Shown piece by piece: positions 1 through 8,238 of a stretch of 64,000 nt of DNA. Source of the DNA: Bacteroidota bacterium (GTDB lineage: Bacteria; Bacteroidota; Bacteroidia; Bacteroidales; Lentimicrobiaceae); assembly GCA_023434665.1 (NCBI GenBank), contig JAEYSM010000062.1, positions 1 through 64,000 of the forward strand, given 5' to 3'. A model generated the notes under the pieces. The model was given only the letters and a program-made list of their open reading frames with translations, was not told where the DNA came from and made no database searches. Made by a program: the position numbers and the translations under genes. Positions within the stretch are counted from its first letter, which is position 1, and each line of letters starts with the position of its first letter.

Positions 1-321
1 TATTTGCAGTAAGATGTAAAAAAGTCCATGGCGTTGAAGGTTTGAATATCCATGTAAAATTAACATAAAATGATTTGCAATTCCACTCTGCGGAGTAAAG
101 GGATCTTCCATACTGGGGCCTGGTGGCCGATTAATAACCATTGCCCTTCAGATATCGATTAGCATGGCCGTTTCATGGTCATGAAAATTTTATATGAATG
201 CGTAATTCATTCTCGAACAAAAAACCGTTAAATGCATTGAATTAATATACGTACAACTAACCAGGGTTGTTCCTGAAGCGATTTACTTTTCAATGACCTA
301 AGATTTTATAACTAAAAACAC
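1..321. other. Left-edge non-coding stretch
   Basis: No open reading frame of useful length, tRNA-like fold or clear hairpin terminator is visible. The last part presumably carries the promoter of the START-domain gene; a near match to the Bacteroidota -7 box (TACTTTTC, about 284-291) is the only signal seen. Confidence 0.4.
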
Positions 322-945
322 ATGACTGCAACAATAGAGTTTTTATCACTTGCTGCTATTACACTCGGATGGTTTATTTCGGGTCAGTCAACCAATGACT
401 ACAAATTCATCAGGAATGAAAAGGAAATTTCGATATCAAGCAGGGAAATCATCCTGGAAGATGGTCGTGCTACCAGGGAACTAAGAGCTGAATTTACGGT
501 TAATACAAGCATTAACAGACTGATTTCAGCCATTAAGGATGACAAGCTCAGCAGACAATGGATGCAGGGAATTGAGGATTTTTCTGTTATAAGCCGGTCG
601 TCAGAAAACAACTGGAAAGCATATATTCAATATAAAATTCCCTGGCCGTTAAATAACCAGGATTGCATAATAGATTACACAAGTATCGTCTCAGACAATG
701 GGAATACCTATACGATCAAACTGAATGGTGTGCCTTCATATCTTCCAAAGAAACCGGGTATAGAGAGAATTACGCATTTAAGTGGTCGCTGGGTCATGAA
801 GAGAGTGTCAGACAAGTCATACAAGGTAGTCTATACCATTTATACAGAACAAAAACCTAAATATCCCAGATGGATCACTGATCCCATTGTTCAGGATAAC
901 CTCATTAACTCTATGTCGGCATTCAGGGAACTCACTGAAAGGTAA
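322..945 (+). CDS. START-domain (SRPBCC fold) lipid-binding-like protein
   Basis: 207 residues. The first 25 or so are hydrophobic and could be a signal or membrane anchor. The rest reads as a START/SRPBCC domain: alternating strands, a conserved W-M-x-G-I segment near residue 80, and the pattern I-P-W-P-L-x-N-Q-D around residues 110-118, which is typical of bacterial START-like proteins. Such domains form a hydrophobic cavity that binds lipids or other apolar ligands; the ligand cannot be told here. The ATG at 322 is the first start in frame. The gene stands alone, tail to tail with the next gene (29-base gap), so context gives no function. Confidence 0.7.
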   Translation: MTATIEFLSLAAITLGWFISGQSTNDYKFIRNEKEISISSREIILEDGRATRELRAEFTVNTSINRLISAIKDDKLSRQWMQGIEDFSVISRSSENNWKAYIQYKIPWPLNNQDCIIDYTSIVSDNGNTYTIKLNGVPSYLPKKPGIERITHLSGRWVMKRVSDKSYKVVYTIYTEQKPKYPRWITDPIVQDNLINSMSAFRELTER

Positions 946-974
946 AGTGGAAATCAGACAGCCTGGGCTGGATA

Positions 975-2312
975 TCATCGGTACCGCTTATAATGAAGAC
1001 CTGCGGTTATTGAATAATTCTTCTCAATGTCGGGCTCACCTATCATCCATCCTTCGGTTTTTCCATCCAGTGCTATAAATAATGAGAAGTTATTGCTAAG
1101 CTCATAGCTTGTCTCAATATTCAGATAACCACCCGTAACTTTTGAATCATTCAGAAAAGTCTCAGGCTGGTTCCAGAAAGTCAATTCTATATCACTCTTT
1201 AGTTTATCTGTCAGTCTTGCACCATAATAACCTGCACCTATACCCAGTCCCGTATTGTGATAACTGGCATAACGATGGAAATTGATCAACAGTTTGTTAT
1301 CATTTAACTTAAAAGGTATGTAAAGAGCTATATCATTTCCAAAGTAAGTGGGGGAATATTGAGTAAAGAAGTTAAATGAAAAGTTATCGCTGATATTGAT
1401 TCCATTGATGAAGAATATAGCGGGATTTACAAAATTGAGCAATGACAGATTTCTCTGCTTTTTGAGATAATCTTGCCCGTCTTTCGTAAGGTCGGCAAAT
1501 CCTATCCTTCTGTTCACCCCTTCACCATCGGGAAAATTGTCACGGGCAGCGAAGGGAGCATCAGGACTGAACATGTCGTAAACCCATGCTGTCAGGTCCG
1601 ATCCGGCAAAATCCCTCTCAATAGGATTACGGTCTTCATGATCGGGTGCTTTCAACTTAACAGTATCACTTTTGTCGCTTGAAGCGAATTTGAAATAGTC
1701 ATAAACATACCAGGCATTATAGAGTAAAAGTGCATTTTTGTGATGTGTTCTTTTTTCATAGAAGTCCTTTAATGAGATTATCTTGTTCAGATGCACTTCA
1801 TACTGAATGCCACTTGTGTAAGCATAGAGCAACTTATTGATGTCATTGCGTTTAAGCTGTGATAAAGTGGAATCTGAAATTCCGAATACTGTACCATCCC
1901 ATCTGGTAAACAACCAGTTACCATTTTCTGAGCTGATACCATTCATACCCAGTACTGACCGGTGATACTCTTCATGAGCCCACACGCCTAAGGGTATAGG
2001 CAACTCGCTTCCAAATTTAGCGAATCCAAGACCTATTATATACTTGAAGGCTTTATTTCTGAACCTTTCGCCCGGTTCATCTTTAAAAATATAATTACCA
2101 AACTCATCAATTCCCCAATAAGCAACTTCATAAAAGCTATCTGAAAACCTGAGAGCTTGCTGCATTGATGGATAATTATGCGGCAAATCGATATTTTCAG
2201 GCACCTCCACTATTGGTAAGGAAAGATTGAGCTTTAATTTTTCGTTATCCTGAGCAGAAACACGAATCAGAAAAAATACTGAGATAATGAGAAGTGTAGT
2301 GACTTTTTTCAT
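975..2312 (-). CDS. Secreted protein of unknown function with HEEYH motif and beta-rich C-terminus
   Basis: 445 residues with a clear N-terminal signal peptide (MKKVTTLLII...VSA|QD). I do not recognise the family. Residues 113-117 read H-E-E-Y-H, matching the HExxH zinc-protease motif, inside a hydrophobic context (G-V-W-A-H-E-E-Y-H-R). The last 150 residues alternate polar and apolar residues with many N/G turns and end Y-K-R-Y-R, resembling strands of an outer-membrane barrel. One possibility is an outer-membrane protein with a periplasmic metal-binding helical part. The gene is monocistronic, between the START gene and the YfcC transporter, which is divergent from it. Function is unassigned. 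Confidence 0.6.
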   Translation of the reverse strand: MKKVTTLLIISVFFLIRVSAQDNEKLKLNLSLPIVEVPENIDLPHNYPSMQQALRFSDSFYEVAYWGIDEFGNYIFKDEPGERFRNKAFKYIIGLGFAKFGSELPIPLGVWAHEEYHRSVLGMNGISSENGNWLFTRWDGTVFGISDSTLSQLKRNDINKLLYAYTSGIQYEVHLNKIISLKDFYEKRTHHKNALLLYNAWYVYDYFKFASSDKSDTVKLKAPDHEDRNPIERDFAGSDLTAWVYDMFSPDAPFAARDNFPDGEGVNRRIGFADLTKDGQDYLKKQRNLSLLNFVNPAIFFINGINISDNFSFNFFTQYSPTYFGNDIALYIPFKLNDNKLLINFHRYASYHNTGLGIGAGYYGARLTDKLKSDIELTFWNQPETFLNDSKVTGGYLNIETSYELSNNFSLFIALDGKTEGWMIGEPDIEKNYSITAGLHYKRYR

Positions 2313-2447
2313 ATTGACATATCTAACCCATGTTAGACAATGTTTTTTAAAAAAAGTTCAGAAGGGTATGAACTTTAGATTTTCTGTCACATTATAAAAG
2401 AACAATGAATTTTATTAAGTTTGCTAAAGTATATAATCACACAACTT

Positions 2448-4049
2448 ATGGCTTTAGGCAAGAAAATTCCACACACCTACGTTATCATTTTCATCATCAT
2501 TATTATTGCCGCTGTTTTTACATGGTTCGTACCTGGCGGTTCATTTCAACGTGAAACCATTACCACATCGGGCGGTCAGAGTCAGGTCATTGTATCCAAC
2601 TCTTTCACTTATACCGAGAATGTTCCTCAAACATGGCAAATATTCTCGGCCTTTTACGAAGGCTTCGTACGTACACCTAAGATCATTGTTTTTATCCTGA
2701 TCCTGGGTGGTGCTTTCTGGATTCTTAATGAAAGCCGTGCCATCGACCTTGGTGTATATGCCTTTCTGCGAAAAAGCGACAAACTAAACAAGTTCAGGAT
2801 TATCCGTTTCCTGGGGATTAATAATATAATCATTACGGTGGTCATGCTCATATTCAGCTTCTTCGGGGCTATTTTCGGGATGAGCGAAGAAACCATCGCT
2901 TTTGTGATAATCTTCGTACCTATGGCCATTTCCATGGGGTACGACTCAATAGTAGGGGTATGTATGTGTTTTCTGGCTGCGGGACTGGGTTTTGCCGGAT
3001 GCCTCATGAATCCGTTCACCCTTGGCATAGCACAGGAAATTGCCGGCTTGCAGTTGTTCTCCGGTCTTGAATACCGGTTTATAATCTGGATGATCTTCAA
3101 TGTTACAGGCATTGGATTCGTACTCTGGTATGCTGCCCGTGTCAAAAAAGATCCCAAGCGCTCTATTGTATATGAAAATGATGCTTACTGGCGTGAACAC
3201 CATGCAAAAGCCGACATGAACGTATCAGAAAAATCGCGCACCTCAACATGGATAGCCTATGTGGCAACTCTTGCAGCCATGACAGCAGCAGCTATTATTT
3301 GGCCGGTGAATTCAATCGCATTGGGAACCAGTGCTTTTAAGATGCCTGCGCTACCTGTATTGGCTGTTTTATTTGCGTTAACAGGATATGTTGCTGCCCG
3401 CAAATCCATACAGGCCTTTGTACTCGATATACTTATATTTACCATCCTTTGGCTGGTTATAGGCGTAACGGGATTTGCATGGGGATTAATGGAGCTTGCT
3501 GCATTATTCTTCGCAATGGCGCTCATATCGGGCGTAGCCATGGGAAAAGATGCCAATGAGACTGCCAAATCATTCATTGCAGGAGCCCGCGATATCATGT
3601 CGGCAGCATTGGTGGTGGGACTGGCCGGAGGAATTATAGTGATTCTTGAAAAAGGTGCAATTATTGACACCATACTTTATGGAATTTCAAATTCCATTGA
3701 AGGAGCAGGTGAAATTACTACCCTCGGACTGATGTACACATTTACATCCCTGATTAACATGATTATAACTTCAGGGACAGCCAAAGCCGCACTTATTATG
3801 CCTATCCTAAAGGACATCTCAGATATGATAGGAATGTCGAAACAGGCAACAGTAACTGCCTTCCATATAGGGGATGGATTTACAAACATGATAACTCCTA
3901 CTTCGGGAGTGCTTATCGGAGTACTGGAAGTTGCCCGTATCCCTTTCAGCAAATGGTTTGCCTGGGCATGGAAAATAATATTACTGCTTGTAATTATTGG
4001 GTTCCTTGTACTGATACCAACGGTGACCATGCAGTTAACAGGATTTTAA
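2448..4049 (+). CDS. YfcC-family (DcuC superfamily) inner-membrane transporter
   Basis: 533 residues from ATG 2448; an in-frame TTG lies upstream at 2421 but MALGKKIPHTYVII is the usual family N-terminus. About 12 to 13 hydrophobic segments cover the length, starting with residues 10-30. The pattern is that of the YfcC branch of the C4-dicarboxylate carrier (DcuC) superfamily: F-x-W-F-V-P-G-G after TM1, an F-G-M-S-E-E-T motif near residue 150 and a second T-S-G-T-A-K-A-A half-repeat near 450. YfcC proteins are often labelled basic amino-acid antiporters, but few have been tested. It is 12 bases from the M14 carboxypeptidase and in a locus with cyanophycinase and IadA, so uptake of arginine, aspartate or the beta-Asp-Arg dipeptide is my inference. 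Confidence 0.85.
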   Translation: MALGKKIPHTYVIIFIIIIIAAVFTWFVPGGSFQRETITTSGGQSQVIVSNSFTYTENVPQTWQIFSAFYEGFVRTPKIIVFILILGGAFWILNESRAIDLGVYAFLRKSDKLNKFRIIRFLGINNIIITVVMLIFSFFGAIFGMSEETIAFVIIFVPMAISMGYDSIVGVCMCFLAAGLGFAGCLMNPFTLGIAQEIAGLQLFSGLEYRFIIWMIFNVTGIGFVLWYAARVKKDPKRSIVYENDAYWREHHAKADMNVSEKSRTSTWIAYVATLAAMTAAAIIWPVNSIALGTSAFKMPALPVLAVLFALTGYVAARKSIQAFVLDILIFTILWLVIGVTGFAWGLMELAALFFAMALISGVAMGKDANETAKSFIAGARDIMSAALVVGLAGGIIVILEKGAIIDTILYGISNSIEGAGEITTLGLMYTFTSLINMIITSGTAKAALIMPILKDISDMIGMSKQATVTAFHIGDGFTNMITPTSGVLIGVLEVARIPFSKWFAWAWKIILLLVIIGFLVLIPTVTMQLTGF

Positions 4050-4061
4050 ATTTTCAGCGAA

Positions 4062-5630
4062 ATGAGAACAAAACAACTGGCACTTATTACGTTTGTACTT
4101 ATGGCAACATCAACATCCGGACAGCTTATCAATCCGGCCAGTATGCGGCAGTACACTACTCCGACATCCTATTCAGAGATTACCGCCTTCGTAAAACAAG
4201 CAGGCACTTCTCCGTTGCTGGATGTAAGGACTATTGGTTCTTCAGTTGAAGGTCGCGACATATATGCCCTTTGTTTCTCAGAAACTGAATTCGGTAAGGA
4301 TCCTTCGAAAGCTAAAGTTTTAATTTTCGCACAACAACATGGAAATGAACAATCGGGCAAGGAAGCTGTGCTTTTACTGACTTCTGAATTACTTAAAGAA
4401 GAGAACAAATACCTCCTCAAACGACTTGATATTGCTTTAATTCCTCAGGTTAACCCGGATGGTTCGGAAACCAACAAACGCAGGAATGCCAATGACGTTG
4501 ACCTAAACCGCAATCACCTGATATTGAATCAACCTGAGACAATGGCCTTACATAAGTTTTTTGATGACTTTCTTTTTCATGCCACAGTGGATGTGCACGA
4601 GTATTCGCCTTACGGTGAATCGTGGGAAAAATACGGGTTCAGGAAAAATGCATCAGTGACTTTAGGTGCGCTTACTAATCCGAATATTAATCCCCGTCTG
4701 TTAAAGGTGACAAACAATGATGCCCTCCCAACGGTACTCAGATTCATTACAGAGAGAGGATTCAGTTCAGCTGTTTATACACCCGGCGGACCTCCGGGTG
4801 TAGATTACATCCGCCATAGCACTTTCGATATCAACGATGGCCGTCAGAGTTTTGGCATACAAAACACTTTCTCGTTTATACAGGAAGGCATGAACGGAAC
4901 TGATACTTATGTTAAGAACCTTGCTCATCGTGCAGCGGGACAGCTTGCAGGTTTACAGGGCTTCCTGAATTATTTGTATGAGAATCATGAGATGGTAATT
5001 AATATAGTGAACCAAAGCCGTGCCGGTTTGCTGAAGAATGGCCCCGGTTACAAGATGGATAATAGCCCGGCCGATAGGTCATTGCCGGGTAGCTGGGAGT
5101 CGGTGACTATTCAGGCTGAACATGTTAACGATGGCCGTATCTTGCAACTTCCGGTGGTAAAATTTAGTTCCCCACTCTATGACACATATGAGAAACTGGT
5201 TATGGTAAAGGATTACAGGTCCACTGTTAAATCTCTTCTTGATGTTACACTGCCCTATGGATATCTGATACCTGTGGCTGATGATAAACTAATGGACTGG
5301 ATAAAAAGACTTGATCTGATTACTGAGAAACCAGGCTCTCTGGCTTCTTCAAAGGATAAAGAAAATACATTCAGCCTGGAAGAATATGCTATCGAAGGTG
5401 TTGATTCGGTAGATTTTGAGAGAGACATAATAGCAGTTGCCAGGGTAAAAACCAATAAAGCTGTTGATGTAATCCTGGAAAATTATCTGCTGGTGCCAAC
5501 CGCACAGCTGAAAGGCTTGTTAGTGGTACAGGCACTAGAACCCCAATCAATGCTTGGTCTTCCCACCTATGAAGAATTCAGGTATCTGATGAGCCAGAGT
5601 AAGTATCCGGTTATCAGGGTATGCCTTTAA
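4062..5630 (+). CDS. Secreted M14-family zinc carboxypeptidase
   Basis: 522 residues with a signal peptide (about 20 residues, ending S-T-S-G-Q). The M14 catalytic layout is complete: zinc ligands H93-x-x-E96 (Q-H-G-N-E), N149-R150 in D-L-N-R-N, third ligand H179 in D-V-H-E-Y, and a candidate general-base Glu at about 275 (F-I-Q-E). M14 enzymes remove C-terminal residues or cleave short peptides. The domain occupies roughly residues 30-300; the C-terminal 200 residues are less clear and may be an accessory beta domain. It is probably co-transcribed with the YfcC transporter 12 bases upstream and ends 6 bases from the converging lipoprotein gene. It likely trims peptides in the periplasm. Confidence 0.88.
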   Translation: MRTKQLALITFVLMATSTSGQLINPASMRQYTTPTSYSEITAFVKQAGTSPLLDVRTIGSSVEGRDIYALCFSETEFGKDPSKAKVLIFAQQHGNEQSGKEAVLLLTSELLKEENKYLLKRLDIALIPQVNPDGSETNKRRNANDVDLNRNHLILNQPETMALHKFFDDFLFHATVDVHEYSPYGESWEKYGFRKNASVTLGALTNPNINPRLLKVTNNDALPTVLRFITERGFSSAVYTPGGPPGVDYIRHSTFDINDGRQSFGIQNTFSFIQEGMNGTDTYVKNLAHRAAGQLAGLQGFLNYLYENHEMVINIVNQSRAGLLKNGPGYKMDNSPADRSLPGSWESVTIQAEHVNDGRILQLPVVKFSSPLYDTYEKLVMVKDYRSTVKSLLDVTLPYGYLIPVADDKLMDWIKRLDLITEKPGSLASSKDKENTFSLEEYAIEGVDSVDFERDIIAVARVKTNKAVDVILENYLLVPTAQLKGLLVVQALEPQSMLGLPTYEEFRYLMSQSKYPVIRVCL

Positions 5631-5636
5631 CGATAG

Positions 5637-6857
5637 TTAAAGCTTGATAAACGTTACTGTTATAGCATGTGGACTAATCCCTGTGATCCAGTCTTCCTGA
5701 GCTGAACCATCGAGATTTGAACGAATAATCTTACCATCAGGATCTGAATTTGATACTTTATAACTCCAGAAAAGCTTGTTGTTTACATTATCAACTCCAA
5801 TTCCCCAACATGCTTTGCTTCCCCATTCTCCTATCTTGGTAAGACCGCTGCCATCCAGATTACACATGTAAACCCCATCCTCCGGCTCTGGTCCGTAAAT
5901 GGCCATATAAATTTTGCCATTAACCAGATCAGCCTCCAGTGCAGTGCCATCAATATCAAGAATATGTTCGGTGATGGCTGATCCATCAAGATTCATTGAG
6001 AAATATCCTCCTGAGTAATCGGTTTTGTCATTAACCATGTAAATCTTGTTTGCAACAGGGTCAAATTGCATATCAATAGGAAATTCAGGTGCATTTCCAC
6101 CTGTCTGAATCCATGGCTCAGGATTGGAACCATCGAGATTTGCCCTGCATATTCCGCCCGGGGTACCCCAATAGAGTTTATCGTCAAGCACAAACATCGC
6201 CTCGGGTGAGCCTGTTATTTCCTGTCCGGGAACAGTTGCATCAAGGATCTTCACCGGATCGCTTCCATCGGCGTTAAACCTATAAATAAATCCTTCGGAG
6301 TAATCACTTACATACACTTTCTTGTTGGCCGTATCCACTGCAATACCATAAGGTCTTGAGAAGCTTACAGCTGCAAAGTCCTGCACAATAGGTTCGTTTC
6401 CATCAAGGATCACATAATGCGCACCTCCTCCTTCGGGGCTGCGTGAGGTGAAATAAAGAACATGCGTCTGACCGGCATTAGGGTCCTTAATGTTGATAGC
6501 AAGGGTCTTTATGTTTTTGTTATAGTAAACATCATTTTGCGTGCCACAAGTCAGTTTTACTATATATAGCCCCGGCTCAGTGTAAGTGATTGTCGGGTTG
6601 ACTTCAGTGGATGTTATTCCATTTCCGAAATCCCATAAATAACCGACAGCATTTAATGAAGTATTATTAAATGTGACATCACAGGGTGCTTTCCCACTAT
6701 TGGTGGCCGTATATGTGAAGTCGGCCACTGTGCTGGCAGGAGCATTGCCCATTTCATACTGTTCACAACCGGTTGTCAGGAGCATGGCCGGCATCACGAT
6801 TAGTGCAAATAATGACCTGAGGTGATTTTGGCTGATAAATTTTATTAAGTGTTTCAT
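5637..6857 (-). CDS. Surface lipoprotein: PKD domain plus YWTD-type beta-propeller
   Basis: 406 residues. The signal ends in a lipobox (L-L-T-T-G-C, Cys31). Residues about 40-125 are a PKD domain (W-D-F-G-N-G ... G-L-Y-I-V-K-L). Residues 130-406 hold at least five repeats of the form K-[VIL]-Y-[VWM] ... N-[LA]-D-G-S, the signature of LDL-receptor class B (YWTD) propeller blades. It is the last gene of the S51-susC-susD operon, 21 bases after susD, the place where SusE/F-like surface binding proteins usually sit. I infer a ligand-capture role at the cell surface for the polymer taken up by the SusCD pair. No catalytic motif is visible. Confidence 0.8.
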   Translation of the reverse strand: MKHLIKFISQNHLRSLFALIVMPAMLLTTGCEQYEMGNAPASTVADFTYTATNSGKAPCDVTFNNTSLNAVGYLWDFGNGITSTEVNPTITYTEPGLYIVKLTCGTQNDVYYNKNIKTLAINIKDPNAGQTHVLYFTSRSPEGGGAHYVILDGNEPIVQDFAAVSFSRPYGIAVDTANKKVYVSDYSEGFIYRFNADGSDPVKILDATVPGQEITGSPEAMFVLDDKLYWGTPGGICRANLDGSNPEPWIQTGGNAPEFPIDMQFDPVANKIYMVNDKTDYSGGYFSMNLDGSAITEHILDIDGTALEADLVNGKIYMAIYGPEPEDGVYMCNLDGSGLTKIGEWGSKACWGIGVDNVNNKLFWSYKVSNSDPDGKIIRSNLDGSAQEDWITGISPHAITVTFIKL

Positions 6858-6878
6858 TTTTGTCAGATTTTAAATGCA

Positions 6879-8219
6879 TTAATAACCAGTATTCTGTGAC
6901 ATGTTATTGTTGGTCTGCATCTCGGAGAGAGGAATCGGGAAAACGGTGTATTTTTCTTCAATTCCAAGCACCTGAGCTGCTCTGCCTGTACGTACCAGAT
7001 CAATCCATCGGTGACCTTCGAATGCCAGTTCGTGGTTTCTTTCCATTTCAATGGCCAGTTTTAGCAGATCTATTCCTGAAGCTCCGGTACCCTGCAGGCC
7101 TGCTCTTGTCCTTACAGCATCTATATCTGCCTTAATTTCATCGTCATGTGCATTACTATATGCTTTGGCTTCTGCACGGATCAGATAGATATCGGCCAGT
7201 CTCAATACATAAACTCTGTCAGTTCCACCAGCAACATCCACATATTTAGCACCATAAGGTAACAGGGCATCATCGTACCAGATAGTACCTTCAAGTCGCT
7301 CATCCCCTTCTTCAAAGCTCTCAATAAAAGCCGGCTTTGGAGATATTTCATAGCGTCCGATAAGGTTTCTTGTAAAGAAGTACTGAGCCAGCCGGTTGAA
7401 GTTCTGAAGGTCGTATACCACTTCAAAAATTGATTCACGTGAGGCCGGTGTTGATCCATATAAATCGGCAAATTCAAGTTCGAGTTCATACCCCCCTTCA
7501 TTGATCACTCTATTGGCTTCAGTAATGGCATCATCAGCCAGTTCATTTTCTCCTGTTAAATGGAAAAGGGTAAGATACACCTTTGAAAGCAATGCAGATG
7601 CGCTGAAACTATTGGCTCTTCCAGTAATTTTATTTTCTGAGAGCAAATCGCGGGCTTCAACAAGATCCTCAGCCACCTGTTGCAGTATTTCATTTCGCGA
7701 TGAAGGGGCCTGATCAATATTATCGAGATTAGCAGTTGGTTGAAGCTTTAACGGGGCTTTACCAAAATACATTGCCAGATTGTAGTGAAGGAGTGCTCTG
7801 ATAAAAAGTGCCTCACCCCTGTACTCATTTGCTTCTTCCTGACTCAACCCTTCAATAGATGGAAGTTTAGCCAGGATATTATTTGCCCTGTTGATCCCAT
7901 CATAAGAGGCTGCCCAGAGTCCTTCAACAATAGAGTTATCTGCGGGAATAGGTTTGTTTTCTATCTGTCCGTAATCCTGACTAGTGCCCGACCATTTAAG
8001 GTTATCGGCAGCAAGATCACCCACGATAAGGAAATCCATCCCATACATTCCACCCCGCTGCAGGGCATTGTATGTTCCTGTTAAAGCACGCTGAACTCCC
8101 GTTTTGTCCTTAATAGCCTGGTCATCGGCAATGGAAGCTGTCGGGTACACATCCATGATGTCGGTACATGAAGCCATTAACAGGCCGGCTGTGAATATAT
8201 ATACTAGTGTCCTTTTCAT
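6879..8219 (-). CDS. SusD/RagB-family outer-membrane lipoprotein
   Basis: 446 residues. Signal peptide with lipobox (L-M-A-S-C, Cys18), the early D-V-Y-P-T motif, helical TPR-like N-half, and the family-defining C-terminal block R-L-A-D-I-Y-L-I-R-A-E-A, then E-R-x-H-E-L-A-F-E-G-H-R-W-x-D-L-x-R-T-G-R and the P-I-P ... N-x-G-Y ending. SusD proteins close over the SusC channel as a lid and bind the substrate. At about 446 residues it is shorter than the other two SusD proteins in this window and nearer to the RagB/peptide-type size. Its partners are the SusC 19 bases upstream and the S51 peptidase, so the ligand may be a peptide polymer rather than a glycan. Confidence 0.95.
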   Translation of the reverse strand: MKRTLVYIFTAGLLMASCTDIMDVYPTASIADDQAIKDKTGVQRALTGTYNALQRGGMYGMDFLIVGDLAADNLKWSGTSQDYGQIENKPIPADNSIVEGLWAASYDGINRANNILAKLPSIEGLSQEEANEYRGEALFIRALLHYNLAMYFGKAPLKLQPTANLDNIDQAPSSRNEILQQVAEDLVEARDLLSENKITGRANSFSASALLSKVYLTLFHLTGENELADDAITEANRVINEGGYELELEFADLYGSTPASRESIFEVVYDLQNFNRLAQYFFTRNLIGRYEISPKPAFIESFEEGDERLEGTIWYDDALLPYGAKYVDVAGGTDRVYVLRLADIYLIRAEAKAYSNAHDDEIKADIDAVRTRAGLQGTGASGIDLLKLAIEMERNHELAFEGHRWIDLVRTGRAAQVLGIEEKYTVFPIPLSEMQTNNNMSQNTGY

Positions 8220-8238
8220 TTTCGCTTCGTTTTAAAAA

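Noticed and set aside
2654..3157. 167-codon minus-strand frame inside the YfcC gene
   Set aside because: Shadow of a clear membrane-transporter gene; composition is that of an antisense frame.
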